Assembly: GCA_964385405.1 (NCBI GenBank) | Contig: CAYLOT010000008.1 | Location: 42,436-106,435, forward strand | Direction of reading: 5' to 3' | DNA from: CAIZGX01 sp964385405 | Lineage (GTDB): Bacteria > Bacteroidota > Bacteroidia > Flavobacteriales_D > Sanyastnellaceae | Length of the DNA: 64,000 bases | Program-made: the position numbers and the translations under genes | Shown here: one piece after another, positions 34,430 to 43,003 of the stretch | Numbering within the stretch: the first letter of the stretch is position 1 | How the letters are laid out: every line of letters starts with the position of its first letter | Notes under the pieces: generated by a model | Seen by the model: the letters and a program-made list of their open reading frames with translations, nothing else | The model's database searches: none | Told to the model about the DNA's origin: nothing

Positions 34430-35056
34430 TTATTGAGGTATGTATACGAGCTTCTTGGTTTCGAAGAATTCTTGAGGGAAATAATTCGATACTTCGAACA
34501 ATTCAGCGTGCTTCTTGAGAGACTTAAGCTCTTCCTTAAGATCTCCGCCCTTCAAGCAAATTAAGCCATTCGGAATTCCATTCCGATCGACTTTTTTGTA
34601 TTTGCCTCTGGTCCACATTAAGAGATCTTCAGCTGGAGCAACTGCACGGCTCACAACAAAGTCGAATTGACCTTTTACAGACTCAACTCTTCCGTGGAGT
34701 GTCTTCACATTCTTCAGACCGATATATTCAATGGCTTCGTTCACGACCATAATTTTCTTACCTATACTGTCAACAAGCAGAAACTCAGTTTCAGGGTTTG
34801 CAATGGCCAACGGAAGGCCGGGAAAACCGCCTCCGGTCCCTAAATCAAGAACTTGCGAGGATGGAGAGAACGGAAGGAATTTATAAATACTAAGACTATG
34901 TAGCACGTGTCGCTCTACAAAGTCGCTGGTATCTTTTCTTGAAACAACGTTAACGCGCTGATTCCAATCCAATATCACCTCTTCCAACTTCCTAAATTGA
35001 TCCCATTGAACTTCAGTGAATGTGAAGAATGGCGATAGTTTTTCTATAATTGACAT
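34430..35056 (-). CDS. rsmG: 16S rRNA (guanine527-N7)-methyltransferase RsmG
   Basis: The 208-residue SAM-dependent enzyme modifies the 530 loop of 16S rRNA. It shows WNQRVNVVSRKD, the SAM motif VLDLGTGGGFPGLPLA and FLLVDSIGKK, with VVSRAVAPAEDLLMW near the middle. Its ATG shares one base with the TAA that would end the upstream sigma-factor gene if the apparent frameshift there were repaired (TAATG), implying translational coupling in the original operon. Confidence 0.95.
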   Translation of the reverse strand: MSIIEKLSPFFTFTEVQWDQFRKLEEVILDWNQRVNVVSRKDTSDFVERHVLHSLSIYKFLPFSPSSQVLDLGTGGGFPGLPLAIANPETEFLLVDSIGKKIMVVNEAIEYIGLKNVKTLHGRVESVKGQFDFVVSRAVAPAEDLLMWTRGKYKKVDRNGIPNGLICLKGGDLKEELKSLKKHAELFEVSNYFPQEFFETKKLVYIPQ

Positions 35057-35081
35057 TAAAAATTCCCCTTCGTTGTTTTCA

Positions 35082-35663
35082 TTAAATCAAACATGAAATA
35101 ACGCGCGCGGAAGAGCGCGCTTTTACCGTCCCTAAGGGGAGCTCTAAAATCTCAGAGATTACTTCGTAGGATTCTTCTTCGAAATATCTCAATTCGACAA
35201 GACGTTTATACCTCGGCTTCAGCTTCTCTACTACATCGCGCATGCGCTGCACACGCTCATCTTTCTGCAGTGATTCTTCGGGATCAAGGCTCTCTTCTCT
35301 AACGGGAATCAAATACGACTCACCATCTTCATTCGAAAAACCTTGATCTATAGAGATGGCCTTGATTCGCTTTTTTCGAATGAAATCAATGGAATGATTC
35401 GATGCAATTTTAAACAGCCAAGTTGAAAAGGCGAATTGGGGGGAGTATTGGTCCAATCGTTTGAAAGCCTTACTAAATGTTTCAATTGTTATGTCTTCCG
35501 CATCGTCGGAATTGTTAACCATTTTTAACAACATAATATACACAGAGTCCTTATATCTTCCCATCAGATCTGTGTACGCACGTTCATCTTTCTCGTTCAA
35601 CGCTCTAAGCACAAGTTGGCAATCCTTTTTGGCTTTGTCCGATAAATGATCTGTCAATTCCAT
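35082..35663 (-). CDS. ECF-type RNA polymerase sigma factor, C-terminus apparently frameshifted
   Basis: Region 2 (RYKDSVYIMLLKMVNNSDDAEDITIETFSKAF...FSTWLFKIASNHSIDFIRKK) and region 4 (LKPRYKRLVELRYFEEESYEVISEILELPLGTVKA) are clear. After GTVKA the reading continues as RSSARVISCLI and stops at 35082. In the next frame the DNA instead encodes the expected LFRARYFMFDLMKTTKGNF and ends in TAA at 35056-35058, overlapping rsmG ATG. One base seems missing near 35115-35118, inside a GCGCGC hairpin. It overlaps the upstream glycosyltransferase gene by ten bases. No anti-sigma gene is adjacent. Confidence 0.85.
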   Translation of the reverse strand: MELTDHLSDKAKKDCQLVLRALNEKDERAYTDLMGRYKDSVYIMLLKMVNNSDDAEDITIETFSKAFKRLDQYSPQFAFSTWLFKIASNHSIDFIRKKRIKAISIDQGFSNEDGESYLIPVREESLDPEESLQKDERVQRMRDVVEKLKPRYKRLVELRYFEEESYEVISEILELPLGTVKARSSARVISCLI

Positions 35664-36808
35664 TTCTGTGGTTTACGAACGAGGTTATGCAGGTAAAGCA
35701 TCGAATGTACTAAAAAAAGATGCTTCTCTAACAACGGGAATAGCCAAAGGATGTCTTTAGAAATTTTTAGTTTATTACATGAGACGTTCAAGACAATAAA
35801 CTGTATGAGGTATCTTAAAAAAACCATCGCTCCCAACACCCCCCAAAGCATTGGGTTTGGATAAACAATCGATAAAGTTATTGCAGCTATCCAAAGCAAA
35901 AAATAAGTAGATGGCCAAAGCATTAACGAAAACTTAATACTTCCTTTGTAGAAGGGAGCTGTGGTGAAATGTCTCTTTTTTTGGAAAGACCATTTCGCCC
36001 AAGACTTGTGAGGTTCTGAAATTGTTTGTGCTTCGAAATGAAAAACATTTTGAGTATTTCGAGCTGTAGACGCCTCTTTCACAAATAAATCATCATCGCC
36101 CGAGGCCAATTTGTAGTGAGTACGAAATCCACCTATTCTAAAAAAGGCTGTTTTAGTGTAACATAGGTTTCTTCCTACACCCATGTATGGTCTTCCTGTC
36201 CTGGCAAAACCAAGATAATTCAAACCCGTTATGAACGCATCGAAACGAATAAGTTTGTTCAGATAGCCAGGGTACTTCTTGTAGCCACTGAAACCCAACC
36301 CTATCTCTTTCCGTTCTCCAATTCCTTTAGTCATTTCAGTAATCCAATGACTGCTAGTCGGCCTGCAATCTGCATCTGTAAGAAGAACTACGTCGTACAT
36401 GGCGGCTTTAATTCCAAGGGTAAGAGCAAACTTCTTCCCTTGCATCATTTGCTTATCTTCATTAATTTCAATGACACGCATTTCGGGATATGAAACCTGA
36501 AGGGCCTTAAGAATGTCCGCTGTATCGTCCCAACTACTATCGTTTACTACGATGAGCTGAAACTTATGAAATTCCTGTTCCATTATGATAGGAATAAGCT
36601 CCATAAGATTTGCCTCTTCATTTCTTGCGCAAACGATAACAGAGACGCCATCAGGCCTATCGCCTTCCCCATTCTTTCCTTTCGTTGCTGATAAAAAATA
36701 CTTCAAGTTGTAATACACTTGAACAATAAATGAGAAGACAAAAAAACCAATGATTATCAGTTCAATGATAGAGAAATTCCAAATCCAGATTGCAAATATT
36801 TTTTCCAT
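35654..36808 (-). CDS. GT2-family glycosyltransferase, membrane-bound
   Basis: The protein has an N-terminal helix (~8-32), a cytoplasmic GT-A domain and C-terminal TM helices (~290-345). Motifs are GVSVIVCARNEEANL, VVNDSSWDDTADIL, LTDADCRPTSSHW (DxD-like), a SGDDDLFVKE segment and KRHFTTAPFYK in place of QxxRW. It likely transfers a sugar from a nucleotide donor to a lipid or surface glycan; the acceptor is unknown. ATG 36808 (MEKIFAIWIWNF) was preferred to an in-frame codon at 36847, which would lie in the terminator. It overlaps the sigma-factor gene by ten bases. Confidence 0.9.
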   Translation of the reverse strand: MEKIFAIWIWNFSIIELIIIGFFVFSFIVQVYYNLKYFLSATKGKNGEGDRPDGVSVIVCARNEEANLMELIPIIMEQEFHKFQLIVVNDSSWDDTADILKALQVSYPEMRVIEINEDKQMMQGKKFALTLGIKAAMYDVVLLTDADCRPTSSHWITEMTKGIGERKEIGLGFSGYKKYPGYLNKLIRFDAFITGLNYLGFARTGRPYMGVGRNLCYTKTAFFRIGGFRTHYKLASGDDDLFVKEASTARNTQNVFHFEAQTISEPHKSWAKWSFQKKRHFTTAPFYKGSIKFSLMLWPSTYFLLWIAAITLSIVYPNPMLWGVLGAMVFLRYLIQFIVLNVSCNKLKISKDILWLFPLLEKHLFLVHSMLYLHNLVRKPQKWN

Positions 36809-36842
36809 GAGTGATGCGAAATTACTCTGAGCAAGGGTTTGC

Positions 36843-36880
36843 AGCAATAAAAAAGGCCGGCAACCCGACCCTTTTTATTC
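36843..36880 (-). terminator. Terminator of the T9SS protease gene
   Basis: On the minus strand a GC-rich imperfect stem (GGGTCGG...CCGGCC) is flanked by A and T runs (AAAAA before, TTTTTT after), just downstream of the protease stop codon. Confidence 0.75.
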
Positions 36881-36899
36881 ACAATACAAGACTTTCCAT

Positions 36900-39152
36900 T
36901 TACTTTTTGATGATAAGCGGAATTGAATCTACTTTTCCGGTAGAAACCAACTTCACGAAATAGTATCCGTTAGCCAAATTTGAGGTGTCTACTTTAACAT
37001 TAGCACTGCTTGTCTTTGAAGAAACAACTATATTTCCGGCAACATCAATAATGTAGAACTCGGAGTTTGCCAATGCCCCAATAAGTTGAATTTCGTCCTG
37101 AGCTGGATTCGGGTAAAGGGTAACTACTGATTCTATCGCGCTTTCTACAGTGTTTCCTGATATACAGAAATTTGTGGTTTCAGAATTTGTAAATGACCCG
37201 CCTGCTGCTAAGGTCACTCCTGAAGCATCAGAAACCTCATAACTTCCATTGCCATAGGCACAACAAAGTCCATCACCGTAATCGTCAAAAATCACAAAGT
37301 CATAACAGCCTGAGGCTAAGCATACCGCCTCAGTCGTTGCAGTTCCACCTGCGGGATACATCCCATTGGAAGAAGAAACAACCGTACCGTTTTGTTGAAT
37401 TTCCCAAGAAGTTTCCTCTGAATAATCATCGAATGTGATATCAATTGTCACTGTTACAGTCGGCCCCACCACAGCATTGCAATTGACCGAGACCGAGTTG
37501 TTGTTTGCATTTTCATCTGTCGATCCGTTTGGATTTAATACCGTTACAACAATGGTATTTGTTCCATTGGTAAGTGTGATAGCAGGAAGATTAACATTTG
37601 CTGAAGCATATTGAGCAATTGACCCTGTCCAATTTATAGTTTGCGCAGCACCTCCATTGACGGTGTATTGAATTGTGCATGATGTTAAAGTTGTTGCGCC
37701 GTTATTCATCAATGAAAAAACTGGAGAAACCGAAGAACCGCAGATGTTCGAGGGAACATTCGAAATACTCGCTGCACTTGCATCTAACTGGGCAACAACT
37801 GCACCTGTAGGATACCCGTCTAAAATTTGAATGCCTGTATTTCCTGGATCTAACCATTCTTTTAATCGAGAAGAAGCCGAAGAACCCGCATCCCAACTTA
37901 CCCCAAATCTGCCATATGAGTCGCCTTGTCCGTTTTCATTGGATCCATTGCAAGCAGATCCTCCTCCATAAAGTTGCCCAATAATTCTGTGATTTTGATC
38001 GAATAACGGAGAGCCTGAGGAGCCTGGCTCTGTTATACCGTCATCCCATTGTTGTACATCCCAAGTCTGAGCGCCAGACCAAGTACCCTGAGGAACAGCA
38101 TTATTCTCGAAAGATATTTTCTTCAAGTCCCCTGAAGGATGGTGTATACACGTTGCTGAAGTCACTGTATTCGCATCGCTCGCATCCCAACCTGCATATT
38201 GCACATTGTAACTTGCAGGAGGAGTTGAACTCAATTGAACTAAGCAAAAGTCGCTACCCGCGTTCTTGGCTCTTAATGTGCAACCGGAAACAGTTTGGTT
38301 CGTCGGCCCTGTATTTCCTGTGCAGCCCGTTGTTTCATGATTGAAAACAAACACCCAACTTGGAGTAGCACCCGCAGAATAACAGTGATTTGCAGTTAAG
38401 AAATAAGGTGTTCCATCATTGGCCGTATTGTTAACCAAAGCCCCAGTGCAACTCGCCGACCCTCCGCTTAAAATAAGTCCAACTGATCTTTTTTCAACCT
38501 GCCATGCCGTTCCTACAGGACAATTAACATTATTATTACATGCACCACTTGTACCGTATGGTCCGCGCTCGGCATCAAAATCTGCAAAATGGTTCATCAG
38601 TACCGGGCGATACCCATGAACAACCATAGAAATAACAAAAGAAACCTGCTCCTTCACGGCATTGTTTGCTTGCACTTCCACAACAATTTTGTCGTGCTGT
38701 AAAATGGATGTAGCTAAAACTCTATACTCTTGGTTATTCTTATGATTGAAGGAGCCAAGAAACTCTTCGCGATCAGCTGACCAAATGAACATCTCTGAAC
38801 CTTTCGGGAGATAAAAATCTTCGAAAATTAAATTAATTGTTCTGGCACCAGCACATTGTATTCCGAACTGCCAAATACTGCGATCATTTTCAATTGACCT
38901 CCAATTTGCCTCATTCAATCCGAAGGCTGTCTCATGCTCAAACCCAAAGCGGTAAGGAGCTTCTTTGTATTGATCCACAACCGCATCTTCCGCCGCCAAG
39001 GCATCAATGTCAATAGCTGGCATTGTGGTGAATGAAATCTGTGAACTTACGTGCTTATCCTCCCAATTGTATGGAAAACCGCCAAAAGAAACTTGAGCCA
39101 TTGCTGCAAATGCAAACGAAAAGGCAAAAAAGAAAAGTATTTTTTTAGTCAT
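36900..39152 (-). CDS. Secreted lysyl-endopeptidase-like serine protease with T9SS sorting domain
   Basis: The 750-residue protein has a signal peptide (MTKKILFFFAFSFAFAAMAQ), a propeptide, an S1-family domain (~195-440) and a C-terminal region ending in a T9SS type A domain (~672-750, LYPNPAQDEIQLIG...GYYFVKLVSTGKV...IIKK). The catalytic domain resembles Achromobacter lyticus lysyl endopeptidase. It has GTSGACNNNVNCP, His256 in YFLTANHC, Asp301 in SDFCLVQL, CIHHPSGDLKKIS and Ser379 in EPGSSGSPLFD. A CARDB-like domain and a Cys-rich segment (ESVCLASGCYDFVIFDDYGDGLC type) lie between. Expected at the cell surface; lysine specificity is inferred. Confidence 0.92.
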   Translation of the reverse strand: MTKKILFFFAFSFAFAAMAQVSFGGFPYNWEDKHVSSQISFTTMPAIDIDALAAEDAVVDQYKEAPYRFGFEHETAFGLNEANWRSIENDRSIWQFGIQCAGARTINLIFEDFYLPKGSEMFIWSADREEFLGSFNHKNNQEYRVLATSILQHDKIVVEVQANNAVKEQVSFVISMVVHGYRPVLMNHFADFDAERGPYGTSGACNNNVNCPVGTAWQVEKRSVGLILSGGSASCTGALVNNTANDGTPYFLTANHCYSAGATPSWVFVFNHETTGCTGNTGPTNQTVSGCTLRAKNAGSDFCLVQLSSTPPASYNVQYAGWDASDANTVTSATCIHHPSGDLKKISFENNAVPQGTWSGAQTWDVQQWDDGITEPGSSGSPLFDQNHRIIGQLYGGGSACNGSNENGQGDSYGRFGVSWDAGSSASSRLKEWLDPGNTGIQILDGYPTGAVVAQLDASAASISNVPSNICGSSVSPVFSLMNNGATTLTSCTIQYTVNGGAAQTINWTGSIAQYASANVNLPAITLTNGTNTIVVTVLNPNGSTDENANNNSVSVNCNAVVGPTVTVTIDITFDDYSEETSWEIQQNGTVVSSSNGMYPAGGTATTEAVCLASGCYDFVIFDDYGDGLCCAYGNGSYEVSDASGVTLAAGGSFTNSETTNFCISGNTVESAIESVVTLYPNPAQDEIQLIGALANSEFYIIDVAGNIVVSSKTSSANVKVDTSNLANGYYFVKLVSTGKVDSIPLIIKK

Positions 39153-39231
39153 AGATTTTTGGTTTCAAGCGGAAAGATAATTCATATCGCTCTAATCTAA
39201 AAATTAAAAAAATACAGAAATTAAATCCTTA

Positions 39232-39699
39232 TTATTCGTTTGGGGTAACAAGAATTTTCTGCTCTGAATTTCCATTTATTTCAATCAAAGCAGAATTGGA
39301 TGAATTGATAAATAACTTCCTTAAATCAATAGCCAACTCCTTTTCAATTCTTGCACGACAGTTATCGTCATTGTTTACGTGCGTTAATCGAATACTTGCA
39401 ATTGGAGGCATACTCTTCTTAAAGTTCCCATCCCACGAGGCCTCAAAGAAATGCTCATTACATCCGCCAGAATATGCGACCTTTACAATTAAGAAGCCCC
39501 CGTCTTGATGAACTTCCAATATTTCAAAGTTCCCTTCTAGCCCCTTGTAATTGATTTCAGTTGGCAATTGTAAGGGTAATATATTCTCGATGCTTGGAAA
39601 GTCTCTTACCGGAAAACCTGTAACTTCCTTCTTTCGCTTGCACGAGGCGCAAGCCAACACTAAACATGAGACAAGATAAATAATCAAATATTTTTTCAT
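39232..39699 (-). CDS. Small lipoprotein of unknown function
   Basis: The 155-residue protein has a lipoprotein signal (MKKYLIIYLVSCLVLACASC, Cys ~20). Its core VKVAYSGGCNEHFFEASWDG...IASIRLTHVNNDDNCRA contains two cysteines and histidines. I recall related small lipoproteins in Flavobacteriia without assigned function. Its ATG overlaps the uvrB stop by four bases, so it is translated from the uvrB transcript, though no repair role is evident. Confidence 0.8.
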   Translation of the reverse strand: MKKYLIIYLVSCLVLACASCKRKKEVTGFPVRDFPSIENILPLQLPTEINYKGLEGNFEILEVHQDGGFLIVKVAYSGGCNEHFFEASWDGNFKKSMPPIASIRLTHVNNDDNCRARIEKELAIDLRKLFINSSNSALIEINGNSEQKILVTPNE

Positions 39700-41732
39700 A
39701 AAATGGCTGAATTTAGTTCTGCTAATCGTTCTTCTAAAGCCTTAATTTCGTCCCGGTATTCGGCAGCTTCCATGAACTCCAAATTCTCTGCCGCTTTTTC
39801 CATTTTTCTTCGAGCTGAAGAAATAGCCTTTTGAATTTCCTTTTCTCCCCAACCAGCCATTATAGGATCTGCAGCAATGGACGGTTTTGAGAAATCTCCC
39901 TCGGAATAAACGCGCGGCTTCATTTCCAGAATTTCACTTGCTTGACGAAGAATTGATGTTCTATGTTTCACTATTTGGGTTGGTTCAATTCCATTTTTCT
40001 CATTAAACTCCATCTGCTTTCGCCGTCTTCGTTCAGTTTCATCTATAGTTTGGGCCATGCTTCCTGTTATTTTATCTGCATAGAAAATTACCTTTCCATG
40101 CACATTCCGCGCAGCCCTTCCCGCAGTTTGTGTAAGAGACCGTCTATTCCTCAAGAAGCCCTCCTTATCAGCATCGAGAATTGCGACCAAACTTACTTCG
40201 GGAATATCAAGCCCCTCTCTTAATAGGTTCACACCTATGAGCACGTCTATCTCTCCTTCGCGCAACTGACCGAGTATGTTTATGCGCTCAAGAGTATCTA
40301 CATCACTGTGAATATATCTGCATTTGATATTCATGCGCTCGAGATATTTGTTCAACTCTTCAGCCATTCGTTTGGTTAAGGTGGTAACCAAAACACGTTC
40401 TCCAACTTCAATGGTCTTCTGAATTTCATTCATTAAATCATCGACTTGATTCAACGAAGGACGAACCTCAATCGGAGGATCGAGCAGCCCTGTAGGTCTG
40501 ACGACTTGTTCAATTACAACACCCTCGGTTTTACGCAATTCGAAGTCGGCGGGTGTCGCAGAAACAAAAATCACTTGATTTTGTATCGATTCAAATTCAT
40601 CGAAAGTTAAAGGGCGGTTATCCATTGCCGAAATCAATCGAAATCCGTGTTCGATTAGATTCACCTTTCTTGAGCGATCTCCTCCGAACATTGCGCCAAC
40701 CTGTGGAACAGAAACATGGCTTTCATCAATTACCATCAAATAGTCATTTGGGAAATAGTCAAGAAGACAGAAAGGTCGTTCGCCCGGTTTACGTCGATCG
40801 AAATAACGACTGTAATTCTCAATCCCCGAACAATATCCAAGCTCCTTCATCATTTCGATATCGTAATTCACGCGCTCCTCCAATCTTTTGGCCTCTAGTG
40901 TTTTTCCTTCTTTATTGAAATTCGCCGTCTGCGCAGACATGTCTTGTTGTATCTGCCAAATAGCATCGTGAAGTGTTTCTTTGGATGTTACAAACAAGTT
41001 TGCAGGAAAGATTGTGGTTTGGTCAAATGACGTGGAGGTTTTTCCCAAAAATGGATCCAACATCTTTATGCTCTCTATCTCATTACCGAAAAACACCACA
41101 CGCAAGGCGTAATCGGCATAAGCTAGGAAAATATCGACTGTATCGCCTTTCACTCGGAACATCCCTCGTTCTAAATCTGCGTTTGTTCTGCTGTACAACG
41201 ACTCTACCAGCTTGTATAAAAATGACTGTCTACCCAATTTCATTCCCACATGAATGGGAATAACACTTTTATGAAATTCTTGAGGATTACCTATCCCATA
41301 GATGCATGAAATACTCGCAACCACAATAACATCTCTTCTTCCACTAAGTAGAGCGCTTGTAGCAGCGAGTCGAAGTTTTTCGATCTCCTTGTTAATACTT
41401 AAATCCTTTTCGATATAAGTATTTGTGACGGGCAAATAGGCTTCCGGTTGGTAATAATCATAATAACTTACAAAATACTCAACTAGATTCTCGGGAAAGA
41501 ACTGCTTAAACTCTGAGTACAATTGCGCTGCAAGAGTTTTATTGTGACTAAGAATTAGCGTTGGGCGTTGTGTTTGCTGAATGACATTAGCTATCGTAAA
41601 TGTTTTACCACTTCCCGTTACACCAAGCAATGTTTGATATTTCTCATTATCGTTCACCCCCTTCACCAGATCACGAATAGCCGTTGGCTGATCTCCCCCT
41701 GGAGTGAAATCTGTTATCAATTTGAATTGCAT
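39696..41732 (-). CDS. uvrB: UvrB, excinuclease ABC subunit B
   Basis: UvrB is the damage-verifying helicase-like subunit. Its 678 residues match the family: Walker A GVTGSGKTFTIA, the beta-hairpin VSYYDYYQPEAYLP, Walker B LMVIDESHVS, motif VSATPADFEL, LLREGLDIPEVSLVAILDADKEGFLR, QTAGRAARN and a C-terminal UVR domain (AKRLEEEAxx-like: ISSARRKMEKAAENLEFMEAAEYRDEIKALE) that binds UvrC. The gene is followed by the overlapping small lipoprotein. Confidence 0.97.
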   Translation of the reverse strand: MQFKLITDFTPGGDQPTAIRDLVKGVNDNEKYQTLLGVTGSGKTFTIANVIQQTQRPTLILSHNKTLAAQLYSEFKQFFPENLVEYFVSYYDYYQPEAYLPVTNTYIEKDLSINKEIEKLRLAATSALLSGRRDVIVVASISCIYGIGNPQEFHKSVIPIHVGMKLGRQSFLYKLVESLYSRTNADLERGMFRVKGDTVDIFLAYADYALRVVFFGNEIESIKMLDPFLGKTSTSFDQTTIFPANLFVTSKETLHDAIWQIQQDMSAQTANFNKEGKTLEAKRLEERVNYDIEMMKELGYCSGIENYSRYFDRRKPGERPFCLLDYFPNDYLMVIDESHVSVPQVGAMFGGDRSRKVNLIEHGFRLISAMDNRPLTFDEFESIQNQVIFVSATPADFELRKTEGVVIEQVVRPTGLLDPPIEVRPSLNQVDDLMNEIQKTIEVGERVLVTTLTKRMAEELNKYLERMNIKCRYIHSDVDTLERINILGQLREGEIDVLIGVNLLREGLDIPEVSLVAILDADKEGFLRNRRSLTQTAGRAARNVHGKVIFYADKITGSMAQTIDETERRRRKQMEFNEKNGIEPTQIVKHRTSILRQASEILEMKPRVYSEGDFSKPSIAADPIMAGWGEKEIQKAISSARRKMEKAAENLEFMEAAEYRDEIKALEERLAELNSAIL

Positions 41733-41765
41733 ACGAGCGAATTTAAATTAGAAAAGCTGAGGTAC

Positions 41766-41792
41766 AAAAAAAGGTCCGAAATCGGACCTTTT
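41766..41792 (-). terminator. Terminator of the rpsF-rpsR-rplI operon
   Basis: An 11-base-pair stem AAAAGGTCCGA/TCGGACCTTTT (41769-41779 with 41782-41792), with the minus-strand T run at 41766-41772, between rplI and uvrB. Confidence 0.9.
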
Positions 41793-41813
41793 CAAGAATA
41801 ACTTATATGCTAC

Positions 41814-42260
41814 TTATTCGCCTACAACTTCAAAGTTGAAAGTAGCGCTAACCTCTTTGTGCAATTTAACACGAGCCTCGTATGTTCCAAGGTTCTTAAT
41901 GTGCTCTTCAGAGATGCTAATGCTCTTTCTGTCGATTGCATAACCTTCTTTGGCCAAAGCCTCAGAAAGTTGAATCGTGTTGATGCTACCAAAAATCTTT
42001 CCTGTATCAGAAGCCTTTGTTGTTAACTTAATGCTTACAGAAGCAATTTTCTCAGCAATAGCTTGAGCTTCAGCAAGGATTTTAGTTTCCTTGTGAGCAC
42101 GTTGCTTCAGGTTCTCTGCGTGCATCTTCAATGCTGAATCTGTTGCAGGAATTGCGTAGCCTCTTGGGATTAGGTAGTTACGAGCGTAACCTGGCTTTAC
42201 AACCACGATTTCGTCTTTTGCTCCTAATTTTTCTATGTTCTCTTTTAATATAATTTGCAT
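41814..42260 (-). CDS. rplI: 50S ribosomal protein bL9
   Basis: The 148-residue bL9 has the N-terminal signature MQIILKENIEKLGAKDEIVVVKPGYARNYLIPRGYA (family form), the long connecting helix and the C-terminal domain GKIFGSINTIQLSEAL. It is the last gene of the rpsF-rpsR-rplI operon. Unlike its neighbours it is preceded by a strong Shine-Dalgarno sequence (see 42268-42275), so its translation may respond to ribosomes whose anti-Shine-Dalgarno is exposed. Confidence 0.97.
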   Translation of the reverse strand: MQIILKENIEKLGAKDEIVVVKPGYARNYLIPRGYAIPATDSALKMHAENLKQRAHKETKILAEAQAIAEKIASVSIKLTTKASDTGKIFGSINTIQLSEALAKEGYAIDRKSISISEEHIKNLGTYEARVKLHKEVSATFNFEVVGE

Positions 42261-42267
42261 GACCTAG

Positions 42268-42275
42268 TCCTCCTT
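42268..42275 (-). promoter_or_regulatory. Strong Shine-Dalgarno sequence before rplI
   Basis: The minus strand reads AAGGAGGA, seven bases before the rplI ATG and three after the rpsR stop codon. Upstream regions of the other genes I checked in this window show no comparable, well-spaced site, as expected for Bacteroidota. Confidence 0.85.
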
Positions 42276-42278
42276 AAT

Positions 42279-42545
42279 TTATTTCAACATATCAGCAACA
42301 TATGGCATTAAGGCCAAATGACGCGCTTTCTTAATTGCCTGAGAAACTTTGCGTTGGTATTTCAACGATGTTCCTGTAAGACGACGAGGAAGAATTTTAC
42401 CTTGCTCGTTACACAACTTCAATAAAAAGTCAGCGTCTTTGTAGTCTATATATTTGATACCTGATTTCTTGAAACGGCAGTATTTCGCTTGCTTAGTTTC
42501 AATATCAATTGGATTGAGGTAGCGGATTTCTGAGTTATCGCTCAT
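42279..42545 (-). CDS. rpsR: 30S ribosomal protein bS18
   Basis: The 88-residue bS18 has KYCRFKKSGIKYIDYKD, LPRRLTGTSLKYQRKVSQAIKKARHLALMPY (family core). It sits 18 bases from rpsF and 18 from rplI. In the Flavobacterium johnsoniae ribosome, bS18 with bS6 and bS21 forms the pocket that holds the 3' end of 16S rRNA and blocks Shine-Dalgarno pairing (published structural work). Confidence 0.97.
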   Translation of the reverse strand: MSDNSEIRYLNPIDIETKQAKYCRFKKSGIKYIDYKDADFLLKLCNEQGKILPRRLTGTSLKYQRKVSQAIKKARHLALMPYVADMLK

Positions 42546-42563
42546 TTGTTCAATTTTTTAAGG

Positions 42564-42920
42564 TTATGCCTCTTTAGAAGCGGCTTTCTTTTCTTTTAAT
42601 TTGTTTCTGCGGCTCTCTGCATACTCCATGTGGAATTTATCCATTACTGTTGTAAGGAAGCGAATGACGCGCTCGTCGCGGCGGAATTCGGTTTCTAAAA
42701 CACCAATAACATCTCCAGTAGCCTCAAACTCCATTAGATAGTAGAAACCAGTTGATTTTTTCTGAATAGGATAAGCCAATTTGCGTAAGCCCCAGTTCTC
42801 TTCGTGTTTAATCGAAGCGCCCTTTCCTTTCAGAAACTTTTTGAACTTTTCTACTGTTTCCGCCGCCTGATCATCAGACAGCACGGGAGTCAAAATGAAA
42901 ACAGTTTCGTAACGATTCAT
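42564..42920 (-). CDS. rpsF: 30S ribosomal protein bS6
   Basis: The 118-residue bS6 has the start MNRYETVFILTPVLSDDQ, the core GLRKLAYPIQKKSTGFYYLMEFE and RRDERVIRFLTTVMDK. The short C-terminal tail is Lys/Glu-rich (ESRRNKLKEKKAASKEA). It is the first gene of the rpsF-rpsR-rplI operon, with a perfect promoter upstream and no Shine-Dalgarno. Confidence 0.97.
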   Translation of the reverse strand: MNRYETVFILTPVLSDDQAAETVEKFKKFLKGKGASIKHEENWGLRKLAYPIQKKSTGFYYLMEFEATGDVIGVLETEFRRDERVIRFLTTVMDKFHMEYAESRRNKLKEKKAASKEA

Positions 42921-42945
42921 GATATATTTATTTTAAAATGGACGG

Positions 42946-42975
42946 CAAAAGTACGAAAAACTTTCAAACTTCCAA
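42946..42975 (-). promoter_or_regulatory. Promoter of the rpsF operon
   Basis: The minus strand shows TTG (42973-42975), a 19-base spacer and TACTTTTG (42946-42953, perfect), about 25 bases before the rpsF ATG. Confidence 0.72.
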
Positions 42976-43003
42976 GCATTCAACGGAATAGCTTAGAAAA
43001 AAG

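Noticed and set aside
34324..34564. Overlapping plus-strand frames between the response regulator and rsmG
   Set aside because: They run through the terminator and into rsmG antisense, with no homology visible.
35101..35120. GCGCGC hairpin in the sigma-factor gene as a terminator
   Set aside because: It lies inside the reading frame that restores the normal C-terminus and has no following T run.
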